A stretch of 25,839 bases of DNA from Stramenopiles sp. TOSAG23-2 (Eukaryota; Sar), in assembly GCA_900128395.1 (NCBI GenBank), contig LT649242.1, forward strand, positions 49,220-75,058, in the 5' to 3' direction. This document shows positions 1-10,562 of the stretch, in pieces. How positions within the stretch are numbered: the first letter of the stretch is position 1; every line of letters begins with the position of its first letter. Position numbers and translations under genes: made by a program. Below the pieces are notes generated by a model. It had not been told where the DNA came from, did no database searches, and saw only the letters and a list, made by a program, of their open reading frames with translations.

Positions 1-146
1 ATATTAATAGTGCATCAATAGAGGGAAAAAAAAAAAAAAACAAATCAAAGTATAGTATATATAGATATAGATAGATTTTGCAATATATAATAATAAAAAT
101 ATATTATTATTTTATTAAAGATATACAGAAATTATATAAATAAAAA
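1..146 (+). promoter_or_regulatory. 5' flank and leader of the BEACH gene
   Basis: This short AT-rich flank holds a run of 15 A near position 26 and GATA-like repeats around 61-75. A TAA stop at 141-143 is in frame with the ATG at 147, so that ATG is the first possible start on this contig. The start context is A-rich with G at +4. No specific promoter element can be named. Confidence 0.4.
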
Positions 147-3100
147 ATGGATAATTCAAAAGCACCTGTACCACCAACAGCCAAGCTACCGCCATCTTTA
201 CCTGTCCCTCCATTGTTACCCGTTCCTACAATAAATGATTCAACTGATGACCAAGATATCATTGATAAATCAACTTATAATATAGAATATAGTAATGATT
301 TAGGTGTTGAGTTGTTTCCATTTGGTAAACAGTGCTTAAATGCTATGAATAAATACCATGCCATATTGAACGAAAATAATGACAATAAAAATGAAAACAG
401 TAAAAAAGAAGCTATTCGTAATATATTTAATAATTTGATAGCTTGGATCAAAAATTATCATTTTTCAGCACCAAGAGATAAGAAAATTTATAAATTAAAA
501 CCTAGCGATATACGATTGTTTTTTAACATGTTACGGCCAAAAATAAATCAGGATGATACTGAAGAGATACCTAGACAGTATAAAATCTTGTTATTGCGAG
601 CAGTTCGAGAACATTTAGTATGCGATCAAAGGGATGTGCCACGTTCTTATTTTCTATTTTCTAAGTCGCGCACCGGTTTTTTACAACTGCCGGAAACATC
701 CCAATTAGATTGGGAAAGTCGAAAAGGGTATACTTTCAATATTTGGTTATGCCCGGATAGTTTAATTAATAATACTCCTAATAAGAAAAATGTAGACAAC
801 TATCAAATTACATTGTACAGTTTAAAAACACGAGACGATAATAAAGGTGTTGAATGTAAATTAATTCGACAAGCAGATAACCGTACAGCAATTATAGAAT
901 TGCGATCAAAGGCAAGTGTAAAGGAAAAACAAACAAGAGTATCCAAACTATCAATTTCTTCGCCATTTCAACGCAATAAACAAGCACAGACACCAACGGT
1001 AGCTGCAATAAAAAATGAATGGGTTTCCATTAAAAATGAAGTCATCCTACCATTTGATGGGAAAACTTGGACGATGATAACAATATCTCATTTGCCAAGT
1101 GGAAGTGTAGATGCAAATAATAGCAAGGTCAATAATATAAGAAATAGTTTCATCGGTGCTGATAAAAAGCCTGGTACCGTCACTTGCTACGTCAATGGTA
1201 CGTTGTCTTTTGATTGTCCTTTAGAATGTCCAGAATTATTATCAAACCCAGCAGCAAAATCTACGACTAGAACAGATTCTCCATTATCAAAAGATAATAC
1301 TGTCGCTGCAGAAACTTTTGCAAATTGTACAGTTGGTAATGGATTTTTCGGTAAAATTGAACGATTTACCATGTATAATGGGGTTGTTGATGAAAGTGCG
1401 ATCAAAGTTTTGTATTCTACTGGAATTGGATTTAGGTATCCTCCACTGAGTACACGTCAACCAACTCCTGTATCCTTAAGTTTGTCTTGCAATCGCACCG
1501 TCTATGAAACCTCCCATGCATTAGATGTATTGTGGAGTTATTGTGCGGAAGATGCTATGACGATCAATGAAAATTTAAAGATTAATGGTGAAAATAGATT
1601 AGTCGGAGAATGGAAAACGCAAGGGCGTTTGACGTTATCTCGTGTTATACAAGCTGATCATGTACGAGATACGCGAAGATATGCAACTATGATGGGAGAA
1701 GTTGGTCCTTGTTGGGGCGGAGGTACATGGGCACAAAGCTCAATGTTTATAGCAGGTGGTATTAAAATCATTTTGCCATTATTTGCAAACTTTAATACAG
1801 ATCATTATAAAAAGAATAAGCAAGAAGTGAAAGAAAACAAAATACCATTTGATGTAGAAAATGAAGACCACGATTTGCATGCAGAGACAATATTGTTATT
1901 GCGAGGATTTCTATTTGGTGCTGGTGGTCTACGTTTACGTAAAGAAATATATGAAACCAGGGCAATTGCTGTCGTCGCTTCGTTACTAAACGATAGCGAA
2001 AATTGCGAGAGTATGCTTTCGAATGGTTTGTTAAGTGCAATATTTTTAACAACAAAAACGTTGATAGGTATGGAATCTGCATTGGCAAATGATTTTGTCA
2101 GATATTTATTCTTAGATTTTGATTTATGGAGCAAAGCTAGTTGGGATGTGCAAGAACAATTAATGAATCTAATTCATGGTATTACGATGGAATATCCAAA
2201 ATTATTGAGGCAAGTTACGAGTGTACAAAATATTTTAGATCAAATCCGAGCGTCTTATACGCGTGCTTCCCCATCTAAGTATATAACAGCAAATCCTAAT
2301 GAAGCGGCGCTGTGCGCTGCAAGGGCAACAGATATTGTAGAAGGTATAATAATGTCATCGATGTTATCTGAGGAGGAAGAAAATACAATGAATTCCACAT
2401 CATTTATGAAATCCTTAACAATTAACTTAAGTGCAGTCTTAGGATACGTGCGTGGCTGTAGTGGAAGTTTACCTGGCAAACATGCGGCGGCAGCGGGACT
2501 AAATATTTTAAATCGTCTTCTAGATGAAAACGATAATCCAAGGTTCTATTTAAAAGTGTATGAAGCTATTCAAAGTCAAGGTGGTGCTGCGGAATTAGTT
2601 CCGCTGGTAGGTAGACCTGGTGAAGAAGCCCGAGCATCTGCATTGAGTTTGATGGGGCGTTTATTGCTGCTATCACGGAAGCTCAATGCGACCGGGAATC
2701 ACTCCATTGCAAATGCAAATGAATCGAAGCCTGAACTAGTTTTAAGACTGATGTCCGCATCTTTAATTGAATTGCGCGGGGTAGAGGCCTTGCAAACGAT
2801 GAACTGTGGGGGGAAAACATTATGGAGTGAATATGCTATTGAAAGTATAGATGAAGAAGATGAAAATTCAAAGAGTGAAAAGGAACTGCAGAAAAATGCA
2901 GATGCGCTTGAAAAGGCTAGGCGAAGCAGTCATATTTATGAATCTGCTCGTTCCCCCTATACACGTCGTAAAGAAAGAATCGTAGCAGAATCCACGGTAA
3001 TAGCAGCTACCTCCTTTGTTTGTGGAACATGGGAAAGCGCAAACAGCTTGTTGATTCCAAAAGAGAATGACGACAATGGGGGGAATACTAGCAACATGGA

Positions 3101-6100
3101 ACATGTTGTCATCGCATTACCAGAAGGGCTTTTGCTATTACTTGGTTTATTGACTTCCCCATCCATTAAATCAACATTTGTTGAGGATACAGTGACGAAA
3201 ATATCATTATGGATCAAAATGAATTCTATCAATGCAACTAAGATATTAAGCTGTGGTCATTGGCAACGATGGTTTTTAGGTTTGTATTTATCGTTGGAAA
3301 ATAGAAAGGAAGAAGGTGAAGGAGATAAACAAATAAATGTTGCCCAAGCTATGGTTGCTGATATAATTTCGTGTTTATATTCACAATTATTATTGCGTGT
3401 AAGAAACGGTTACCAGCAATGGCGCGTTACATTGAAATTGTTAGAGTACCATCCAAATCGCATTCCTATTTTGCGACAGTTGTTGACTTTATCCTTCCGG
3501 CGCCTACAGAGTGAATTGCAACAGCAATTGCGTACAGATAAAAAAATGCCAAGCGCTACCGTTGATAATATCATATTTACATTTCAACTAGTGGATCAGT
3601 GGATTTTACCAAATAAAAATCCTGTGATGAAAGGTAAGAATGCACAGGAATCACAAATTGAAAAGGAGATCGAAGAGAGGAACAATATTTTGAAGTCCAT
3701 ATGTAAAATATACGACTTGTTGCGTTCACTGGATGGCGTTGTAAAAAAGCGAGATGGGGAAATTCATCAAAGAGCTGTTCCGATACTTCGTTTGCTAACA
3801 CGTTTATTGCCATTTACGCCCAAGTCATCCATTTTATCAATGTTGGAATTGTTGCTAAATATTGTTGCATTAGATATATCATCGTCAAGTAACAAATCCA
3901 GGCAAATTGTTTTGAAAGTTATCTTTACTTTACAAGAAACAATGTTGAGAAACGATGATGATGCTACAATATCACAACGCGTATCATTAGCTGTCCTGTC
4001 GATTGTTAATAATCGAGATTTAGGCAATGTTGTTGAAGGGTGGGAAGCTGAGGCAGTAGCTGGTGCTATGAGACCACAAACTGGTGAATCTCCAGAAACA
4101 AGTGCTCATCGGGTTTTTGATTTATTAACTCGAGCAATGATATCGGAGATGTCGAATGATAACGATACCAATAGTAGCACACAAAGGGCAATAGCGTCGC
4201 CACGTAGCAAGCAGGATGGAAACAATAGGCAGAATGCCTTAGAATATCAATCGTCTAATTTGTTTTCAGTATCAAAGCGTAAAGCATCGATTGTAGTCAG
4301 CCGCCAAGTGCGTTTAAGCACTGTAGATGTGACAGAATTACAAAATCGGCAGAATGCTAGGTCTAATTTAGATCAGCAACGGTTTGTATTGTTTATGAAA
4401 ACAATGGAAGTTGCACGCAGTCAGACAAATGGATTTTTTACAAAACGCATTTGGCCTTCATTAAAGATGGGATATCACACTCCTTGGTCATGTAATCATG
4501 ATGTAAGGCGTTATTTTATTTTAGACAATGCTGAGGAACATTTGTTTTCGCGAAGAAGGCGCAGATTGGCCCTTGATCCGTTTGGTGATGCACATAAAGA
4601 AGAATCATACGCCCTTTTTGCACGAGGTGGAAATCAGCAGCCGCCGCCACTATCTTCAAAAGGACCAAAGGAGGAAGAGGTTGATAAATTATTAGCCCAA
4701 GTTGCTATTAAGGATGCAATGAGCAAAGACAAGGCGGGTGATGAAGATGAATCATCAGGGCAAAATGATATCAGTATCGATGAAGACTCGGACGATGATG
4801 GATGGGCGGCAGAGGATAACGAATGGGATGAAATTGCTAAAGAGAGAGAAGCCGCTGCTCGCAAGGCGGTGCGAGTAAGAAAAAGTACGAAATCGAAACG
4901 TCGCTCTTCGTTTTTAAAAGTACGAAAAACGCGAACGTCCAGCATGGATGTTGAAACTGTGCTTTGCCGCGACGATCGTGTTGTCTTGGTACGGCCCACC
5001 ATGAGTGCCGCTGGATCTGCAATTTTGACAAATAGAGCTATTATATTTAATCCAGATCCAAATGCTGCCAACAACAATAATGAAAGCCAATGGGGTAGTA
5101 AGAATAAGGATGGGGATGATGCAAAGAAGAATGACGATGAGGATGGCGTGAAAAATCCTGATAAAATTAAGTACAATCCTGCAAATCGAAAACGGCGTTG
5201 GAGGTTAGAAAACATACGAAGAATGTATCTGAGGCGTTATTGCCTTGTCAGTTGTGCGTTTGAGCTATTTGTCAGTGGAGGTGAAGTAGTTTTTTTAGTT
5301 TTCAAAGGTGATCCGCAAGTAAAACGCCGAGATACGATGTATGGCACGTTATATGATTTATTAGAGCGTCGTATTCAACGTTTTTCACAACCATTGCATC
5401 AATCACCGCAGCGCTTCTTTACTCAAAGTGGTTTGACACGTGCTTGGCAATCTCGTGCATTGTCCAATTTTGATTATTTAATGGCATTAAATACTATGGC
5501 AGGGCGTTCGTACACGGACCTGTCGCAATACCCAGTATTTCCATGGGTTTTAACAGATTATTCATCGGAGGAAATTGATTTGAGTAACAAGGATGTCTAT
5601 AGAGATTTAAGTTTACCGGTAGGTGCATTGAATCCAACAAGGTTGGAAGAGTTCCGTAGTCGCTATGAAACATTTGATGATGATCAAATTCCAAAATTTT
5701 TATATGGCTCACATTACTCCACTTCAGCTGGCGTAGTTTTGTATTTTCTAGTACGTTTAGAACCATTTTCGCAATTACATGTTGAGACTCAAGATGGTCA
5801 TTTCGACGTACCAGATCGTTTGTTTTCATCTATTAATAAGACATGGCAAATGTGTTACACTTCGCTATCCGAGGTAAAAGAGTTAACACCTGAATTTTAC
5901 TCATTGCCAAATTTTTTAAGAAATGAATCAGGGTGTCCATTAGGAACCATGCAAGATGGAAATACTGTGAACGATGTACATTTGCCACCCTGGGCAAATG
6001 GCTCTCCAGAAACATTTATCGATGTTATGAGACATGCTCTAGAAAGTGAATATGTATCTGCCCATTTACATCAATGGGTAGATTTGATTTTCGGTTTCAA

Positions 6101-7925
6101 GCAACGAGGAGAAGCTGCTGTTGAAGCAAATAATATATTTTATTATTTAACATATGAAGGTACGGTGAATTTAGATGAAATTGATGATCCAACTTTGCGA
6201 AATGCAATGCAATTACAAATTGAGCATTTTGGTCAATGTCCAACACAACTTTTGACCTCGCCACATCCACCTCGTGGTCGCACGATACGTGTGCCACGGC
6301 CATTGTACCTAACATTTTTGGGCAAACATGGATATCTAAAAGGACCAAATAATTGTGTTGGCATCGCTGATCTTGCATATATCAATTCACTTGCACCTGG
6401 TGTTGGTTCCTTGGTACGATTAGGTTTTGATCCTTTACGCGCCATTGAAGCTTTGGAAAAAACAGATAATTTAAAGTTATGTGCAAATCAACTAGCATTA
6501 GGAGGAAAAGCTAGTAAGAACAGTAAATTTTCCGATACGAGTGGTACTGTATATCATAAAACTGAAGAAGGTAAAGCTGTTGTGAGTGTACGTTGCCTTT
6601 TTGATTCAATTGAATGTGTTGATGAGAATGGAAAATTATATTCGTTTCCATTGGAACGTTTAGATTCAAGAGTTTCATTATCCTCTACGGACAATAATGG
6701 AACCAATGCTGCAAAAAATGAGTCTCCAAAGGTAAAGAAAACGAAGTTGTTTGGAACTGATTTTATTCCAATTCGTGTACATCCCTCTGCAAATCCACTG
6801 TCGAATAGATACTACTGTACTGTTGTACCTTCTTTGTCTGATGGTGTTGGAACATTGATGGCGGCGCCGTTAAAAAAATATGAAATGTTATCGCGTGTTA
6901 CTGCTTGGAGTTCTGGTGGCTTCATCTTAGGCACTGGTGGTGCATGTCATGGTAGTGTGGAATTTTGGGTAATCGAGCGAACAGACGAAGGTGCGCCATA
7001 TATTTCAGGATCATTAAGTATCAATGGGCATGAAACCACCGTGACACTTGTAACCATATCAAGGGAGATTGTGTTAACTGGTAGTCAAGATGGTGTTGCT
7101 ATGCTATGGCATTTAAGTAAAGATGCGAATGACAATGCTACTTTGTCCAATCGTCCATATCAAATTTTGCGGGGTCATACAAGTGCTTTGACAAGCGGTA
7201 GCATCAATAAAACGTGCCAAACTGCTGTCACCGTCTCTGGTGAACGTTTAGTATTGATTCATAGAATTGAAGAGGCGCCACCTAATGGACAACATGAATT
7301 GCTTGGCGATTTACCACTGGTTGAGATCAAATGTGATGAAATGTCCTTATTGCCGTCAATAACTTCAGCTTCGTGTGTACATACTTGTATCGTGACAGCT
7401 GCTGGTGTAATTGTATGTGTTGTGAATAAAACGACATTAATTACATATGATATAAATGGTTTGGAAATTATTCGAAAAGATGCAAAAGATGATCATGGTA
7501 ATTGTGAACAAATCATGGCCATTGAACGGACATCACGCGGAAATGTTGTTGTTACTGGTGGAGGAAATACTATTTGTTTTTGGTCTGCGCGTACGTTGGG
7601 TTTATTGCATTCGTATAAAATAAATACTAGTAGCAACGGTATTTTATCATTATCTTTATCGTTAAGTGAGGAAATCATGTCAGTTGGTTGCGATGATGGT
7701 TTGATTGTCACTGTATGTTTACCAAATTTCCGAGATTTAAGTGATCCGCACGCTCCTTTACAAAAGCAAATTGCAAACAAATTAAAAGCAAGGCAAAAAG
7801 CAGCAAATACATTGGATACTATTATGGGTGCTGGAATAGATAATGTGGCAGAGAAAGCAAAAAATGCTGTTAAGAGTGCATTTGGTAGTTTTTCTAATTT
7901 ATTTGCATCACCAAATAAAAGTTAG
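147..7925 (+). CDS. Giant BEACH domain / WD40 repeat protein (neurobeachin/LvsA-like)
   Basis: 2592 residues in one exon, ending in TAG. Order of parts: Pro-rich N-terminus (1-30); LamG/concanavalin-like fold (about 180-430, with a T-W-T-M-I strand and a C-Y-V-N-G turn); long helical armadillo-like region (about 480-1430); acidic (about 1530-1560) then basic linker; PH-like BEACH-associated domain (about 1600-1720); BEACH domain (about 1762-2040), with N-F-D-Y-L-M-A-L-N-T near 1773 and HLHQWVDLIFGFKQRG near 1970; C-terminal WD40 repeats (about 2245-2540), clearest at V-L-T-G-S-Q-D-G-V-A-M-L-W. This order and size match the BEACH family, large cytosolic scaffolds in membrane trafficking, lysosome and vacuole size control, and autophagy. 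The exact subfamily is not settled. The lack of introns in 7.8 kb is notable. No duplications like those at 10.6-14.5 kb occur inside it. Confidence 0.95.
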   Translation: MDNSKAPVPPTAKLPPSLPVPPLLPVPTINDSTDDQDIIDKSTYNIEYSNDLGVELFPFGKQCLNAMNKYHAILNENNDNKNENSKKEAIRNIFNNLIAWIKNYHFSAPRDKKIYKLKPSDIRLFFNMLRPKINQDDTEEIPRQYKILLLRAVREHLVCDQRDVPRSYFLFSKSRTGFLQLPETSQLDWESRKGYTFNIWLCPDSLINNTPNKKNVDNYQITLYSLKTRDDNKGVECKLIRQADNRTAIIELRSKASVKEKQTRVSKLSISSPFQRNKQAQTPTVAAIKNEWVSIKNEVILPFDGKTWTMITISHLPSGSVDANNSKVNNIRNSFIGADKKPGTVTCYVNGTLSFDCPLECPELLSNPAAKSTTRTDSPLSKDNTVAAETFANCTVGNGFFGKIERFTMYNGVVDESAIKVLYSTGIGFRYPPLSTRQPTPVSLSLSCNRTVYETSHALDVLWSYCAEDAMTINENLKINGENRLVGEWKTQGRLTLSRVIQADHVRDTRRYATMMGEVGPCWGGGTWAQSSMFIAGGIKIILPLFANFNTDHYKKNKQEVKENKIPFDVENEDHDLHAETILLLRGFLFGAGGLRLRKEIYETRAIAVVASLLNDSENCESMLSNGLLSAIFLTTKTLIGMESALANDFVRYLFLDFDLWSKASWDVQEQLMNLIHGITMEYPKLLRQVTSVQNILDQIRASYTRASPSKYITANPNEAALCAARATDIVEGIIMSSMLSEEEENTMNSTSFMKSLTINLSAVLGYVRGCSGSLPGKHAAAAGLNILNRLLDENDNPRFYLKVYEAIQSQGGAAELVPLVGRPGEEARASALSLMGRLLLLSRKLNATGNHSIANANESKPELVLRLMSASLIELRGVEALQTMNCGGKTLWSEYAIESIDEEDENSKSEKELQKNADALEKARRSSHIYESARSPYTRRKERIVAESTVIAATSFVCGTWESANSLLIPKENDDNGGNTSNMEHVVIALPEGLLLLLGLLTSPSIKSTFVEDTVTKISLWIKMNSINATKILSCGHWQRWFLGLYLSLENRKEEGEGDKQINVAQAMVADIISCLYSQLLLRVRNGYQQWRVTLKLLEYHPNRIPILRQLLTLSFRRLQSELQQQLRTDKKMPSATVDNIIFTFQLVDQWILPNKNPVMKGKNAQESQIEKEIEERNNILKSICKIYDLLRSLDGVVKKRDGEIHQRAVPILRLLTRLLPFTPKSSILSMLELLLNIVALDISSSSNKSRQIVLKVIFTLQETMLRNDDDATISQRVSLAVLSIVNNRDLGNVVEGWEAEAVAGAMRPQTGESPETSAHRVFDLLTRAMISEMSNDNDTNSSTQRAIASPRSKQDGNNRQNALEYQSSNLFSVSKRKASIVVSRQVRLSTVDVTELQNRQNARSNLDQQRFVLFMKTMEVARSQTNGFFTKRIWPSLKMGYHTPWSCNHDVRRYFILDNAEEHLFSRRRRRLALDPFGDAHKEESYALFARGGNQQPPPLSSKGPKEEEVDKLLAQVAIKDAMSKDKAGDEDESSGQNDISIDEDSDDDGWAAEDNEWDEIAKEREAAARKAVRVRKSTKSKRRSSFLKVRKTRTSSMDVETVLCRDDRVVLVRPTMSAAGSAILTNRAIIFNPDPNAANNNNESQWGSKNKDGDDAKKNDDEDGVKNPDKIKYNPANRKRRWRLENIRRMYLRRYCLVSCAFELFVSGGEVVFLVFKGDPQVKRRDTMYGTLYDLLERRIQRFSQPLHQSPQRFFTQSGLTRAWQSRALSNFDYLMALNTMAGRSYTDLSQYPVFPWVLTDYSSEEIDLSNKDVYRDLSLPVGALNPTRLEEFRSRYETFDDDQIPKFLYGSHYSTSAGVVLYFLVRLEPFSQLHVETQDGHFDVPDRLFSSINKTWQMCYTSLSEVKELTPEFYSLPNFLRNESGCPLGTMQDGNTVNDVHLPPWANGSPETFIDVMRHALESEYVSAHLHQWVDLIFGFKQRGEAAVEANNIFYYLTYEGTVNLDEIDDPTLRNAMQLQIEHFGQCPTQLLTSPHPPRGRTIRVPRPLYLTFLGKHGYLKGPNNCVGIADLAYINSLAPGVGSLVRLGFDPLRAIEALEKTDNLKLCANQLALGGKASKNSKFSDTSGTVYHKTEEGKAVVSVRCLFDSIECVDENGKLYSFPLERLDSRVSLSSTDNNGTNAAKNESPKVKKTKLFGTDFIPIRVHPSANPLSNRYYCTVVPSLSDGVGTLMAAPLKKYEMLSRVTAWSSGGFILGTGGACHGSVEFWVIERTDEGAPYISGSLSINGHETTVTLVTISREIVLTGSQDGVAMLWHLSKDANDNATLSNRPYQILRGHTSALTSGSINKTCQTAVTVSGERLVLIHRIEEAPPNGQHELLGDLPLVEIKCDEMSLLPSITSASCVHTCIVTAAGVIVCVVNKTTLITYDINGLEIIRKDAKDDHGNCEQIMAIERTSRGNVVVTGGGNTICFWSARTLGLLHSYKINTSSNGILSLSLSLSEEIMSVGCDDGLIVTVCLPNFRDLSDPHAPLQKQIANKLKARQKAANTLDTIMGAGIDNVAEKAKNAVKSAFGSFSNLFASPNKS

Positions 7926-8203
7926 TAGGATGAAGTGGAGAGAAAACAAGAGAAAGAGATTTTACATAATTACAATTGTTGTACGTGCGTATGTAATTTT
8001 ATGTGTAGGTGACGCGTGTAAATTTATAAAATTAAAAAAAAACTGTGAAATTGTTTTTTGGAAATTTATAAGTACATTAATAAAACTCGATTCCCTTATA
8101 TGTTAGATGGCCTTCGTTTTTCGTTCTTCCATGTAAATAGCATCATACTTATATAATCTAAATTCTGTACTTATAAAATTTTTAATTGGGAAGAATCGGC
8201 GGT

Positions 8204-8275
8204 CACAGCACAGTCTACAAACTGTGCGCCCTCGTCGATAATCAGAAAACCTTAATGTGTCTGTGCTGTGTCCCC
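8204..8275. repeat. Inverted repeat sharing a 15-mer with 10563-10577
   Basis: CACAGCACAG at 8204-8213 is matched by its reverse complement at 8261-8270, giving a perfect 10-bp inverted repeat with a 47-base spacer. The right arm continues to CTGTGCTGTGTCCCC (8261-8275). Its exact reverse complement, GGGGACACAGCACAG, recurs at 10563-10577. The left arm is followed by GCGCCCTCGTCG, which resembles GCACACTCGTCG after the copy at 10568. This looks like a dispersed repeat family; its type is unknown. Confidence 0.5.
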
Positions 8276-8780
8276 TACCTCCAACTTTCGGGCTCTCACG
8301 CGTTTACGATAGTATTACGCTTACCAGCTAAACTCCTAAAACAGGTAAAATAAGTACAAAAATGTGCCGTAGCATTCACCACACCGGTTTGCCTATCATG
8401 TTGGACCGATTAAAAATATCCGCAACTGGTTCATTAGGAGGCACACAGTATGAAGAGTTTTTTCTATTCGGACCGATACATCTAAAAAAAGATTTGTATA
8501 TACTATAACAATAGTATTACAAACAACAACCCGAATCGGTGAAAAAGAATCCGCCTTCGATACGATTATTCCGCCGTCCAAGTAATCCTTTTCCTAGAGT
8601 CAAGACACCCGCGGCCTATGTGCGCGTGCTACACGCCTGCTAGGGTTTCTAATTTTGTGAAAGATTTTTTAGTAGGGTGATAACATTGGACGAGCAAGGA
8701 GTCTAAGCACTATGGATATTCTTTCCAAAAAAAAAAAATAAGATTCCGTCAATACTATTTCCCTTCTAATTAAAATTACC

Positions 8781-8873
8781 AAGAAATATTGAATAGCAGT
8801 GCAATATTTTTTTGTTAAATATAATAATAAAATAAAAAAGAAATATTGAATAGTCGCATAGTGCAATATTTTA
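8781..8873. repeat. Duplicated AAATATTG/CAATATTT hairpin upstream of the Cys-rich gene
   Basis: The sequence AAGAAATATTGAATAG starts at 8781 and again at 8838, an imperfect tandem repeat with a 57-base step. In each copy AAATATTG is followed within 10-15 bases by CAATATTT, so each can form an 8-bp hairpin. The second copy has a few extra bases in its loop. The pair lies about 135-230 bases upstream of the ATG at 9009. It could be a regulatory element or a repeat remnant. Confidence 0.5.
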
Positions 8874-9008
8874 AATAATAAAATGAAACACGAATATATA
8901 TAATATAGAAAGTACAGTGTTTAATAAAAAGCAAAAGAATTTCGAACCAATCTTATCGCAAATCATAACAAGAAAAAAGCACAAACAATAAACAAATACA
9001 AACAAACA

Positions 9009-9479
9009 ATGAGAATCCACTTCCTCCTTTTGGCATTGGTTGCTGTTGTTGTATTGTCCCAACATAATGTTGACGCCCGCCTTACCGATCCAGCTATCCG
9101 CAGAATGACCGAACACCGCCTCCTCGACGAACTACTTCAGAGAAGGATGGAAGAGTTGGAAGAAATGGAAGGTGAACAAGGCAGTTTTCAAGATGAATTT
9201 GTTGAATCGCGGAGACTTCGTGAAGGTAGGATTTGCAATAGGAAACTACCATGTTATACAGATGGTTTTACGGCATGGAAATTCATTTGTATTAATGGGA
9301 GATGCAAAAAGACTTGCGATGCGCAATGCCTGCGGAGTTGCAGAGGAAAATGCAATTGGGCCAAATGCACAAATAAAAAAAAAATATGCACAAGAAAAGA
9401 TATAAGGGGAAAATGCACGGGGTGGAAAGAAGTTTGTGATGACAAATTTAATGAGTGTATGAGGGGCTGTATAGCTTAA
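9009..9479 (+). CDS. Secreted 14-cysteine prepropeptide (toxin-, effector- or defence-peptide-like)
   Basis: 156 residues, ending in TAA. Residues 1-23 form a signal peptide: M-R, a run of L, A and V, and a likely cut after V-D-A. Residues 24 to about 73 are an acidic, Arg-rich, Cys-free stretch rich in E, ending in R-R-L-R-E-G-R, which looks like a propeptide with basic processing sites. The remaining 80 or so residues hold 14 cysteines, all of those in the protein, with many Lys and Arg: a basic, disulfide-rich mature peptide. I do not recognise the cysteine pattern. The pre-pro half uses GC-ending codons (CGC, CTC, GAC) more than the AT-rich mature half. Prepropeptides of this design occur among secreted toxins, antimicrobial peptides and effectors; none of these roles is proved here. 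It stands alone between repeat-rich flanks, with an AATAAA at 9729-9734. Confidence 0.8.
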   Translation: MRIHFLLLALVAVVVLSQHNVDARLTDPAIRRMTEHRLLDELLQRRMEELEEMEGEQGSFQDEFVESRRLREGRICNRKLPCYTDGFTAWKFICINGRCKKTCDAQCLRSCRGKCNWAKCTNKKKICTRKDIRGKCTGWKEVCDDKFNECMRGCIA

Positions 9480-9695
9480 GCTTAATGGAAGCGTTGGTTT
9501 AAATAATTCACATTTCATATATAAAGTTGCTGCAGCAGCAACTACATTCACATTTCAGTTTACATAAAATTTTCGCAACACAGATGAGTGCCCTGGTAAC
9601 ATTTACTTCGTACGAGTCAAGATGCCAAGAATTAGTAGTAATATGATAAAGGAGGCGGAGAAGTGTCAAAGAAAATCTTAATTTTTAAAAATATT

Positions 9696-9911
9696 TTATA
9701 AGAACAATAAGTATTGTAAGAAGATATAAATAAATGTGCATATTTTAATTTGTACCTCATTTAAATTATGGTAAAAAATTTCGCGATATGGGGCCGGTGT
9801 TTCTGTATCCACCTCCGTCAGCTCCACCTCGTTCGGGTCGGCTGGTTTATCGGGCACGTCCATGACAAATGATAATGGTTGGTGAGTTTCTACAAAGGTT
9901 GGATGATTTTT
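9696..9911 (-). pseudogene. Possible coding remnant, unknown origin
   Basis: On the minus strand a frame stays open from just after a TGA at 9912-9914 down to a TAA at 9696-9698, 71 codons, with an ATG at 9861-9863 that would give 55 residues. The upstream part, down to about 9775, uses GC-rich codons and reads as an acidic, Pro-rich soluble sequence (V-E-L-T-E-V-D-T-E-T-P-A-P-Y-R-E-I). The rest falls into AT-rich, hydrophobic noise. The abrupt change in composition suggests a truncated fragment of a foreign or mobile gene, but a short genuine gene is possible. I recognise no family. Confidence 0.25.
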
Positions 9912-10562
9912 TCACTCGGTTGGAAAAATATCACGGCACGTCTAGCGATTGGGTTGGTGTGTGTTGCGGAAGAATATATTGTAGTACATCATTCATTAAT
10001 AATAATTAATATTTTATAAAAATAATAATAAATATTATGAAGTGCTAGGTATCTTTTGTATTGTTCCACATTTAGAATGGGATTACCATTGAGCGTATTT
10101 GTGTTTGAGGGTAGCATGATGGGATAGGAGATGAAAATGGTTGATTTAACTATAAATGTTATTATTCTATCGAAATATTCTTATCGAATTCGGACAACTT
10201 AAATAGGAGGTAAAATGTTCCAATATAAGTACCAAAAACATTATTCTTGCAGAATATTCGTAGCGAATACTGTACCTTATTTTCTAGAATAAAATTCCAA
10301 AAATGATTTTTTTATCATTTTCTCAAAAGTATACGAAATAATTCTATTTTAGTACAATTATTCAACATTTGATAGGCTCCCTTCAAGTTTTTAGGAGTTT
10401 AAGGAGTTTGTAGGAAAAAAGCACGAAAGGACGGTGAAAATAAAATATGTCATAGCATACAAATAGGCTTACGATGTTGACTTTATTTTTGGTATTTATT
10501 ATTACCACGGGAGCCGTCACTCTCTACGAAGGAAATACCATTGGGAGTGGGACTGCTAGGGT

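Larger units (their letters stand above)
7926..9008. other. Intergenic, partly GC-richer, with repeat remnants
   Basis: No convincing gene. An AATAAA at 8079-8084 lies about 155 bases after the BEACH stop and may serve in 3' end formation. From about 8190 to 8650 the DNA is richer in G and C than its surroundings and contains short open stretches without starts or recognisable motifs. The longest, a 61-codon minus-strand ORF at 8396-8581, shows no domain. This stretch reads like decayed foreign or mobile DNA. The last 200 bases before the next gene return to AT-rich sequence with a duplicated hairpin. Confidence 0.5.

Noticed and set aside
4634-5215. 193-residue minus-strand ORF inside the BEACH gene
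   Set aside because: It is Ser/Leu/Phe-rich sequence antisense to the acidic-basic linker of a well-supported gene; it is a composition shadow.
7843-8106. 87-residue ORF overlapping the BEACH gene end
   Set aside because: It overlaps the real gene in another frame and runs into an AT-rich 3' flank; no protein-like features.
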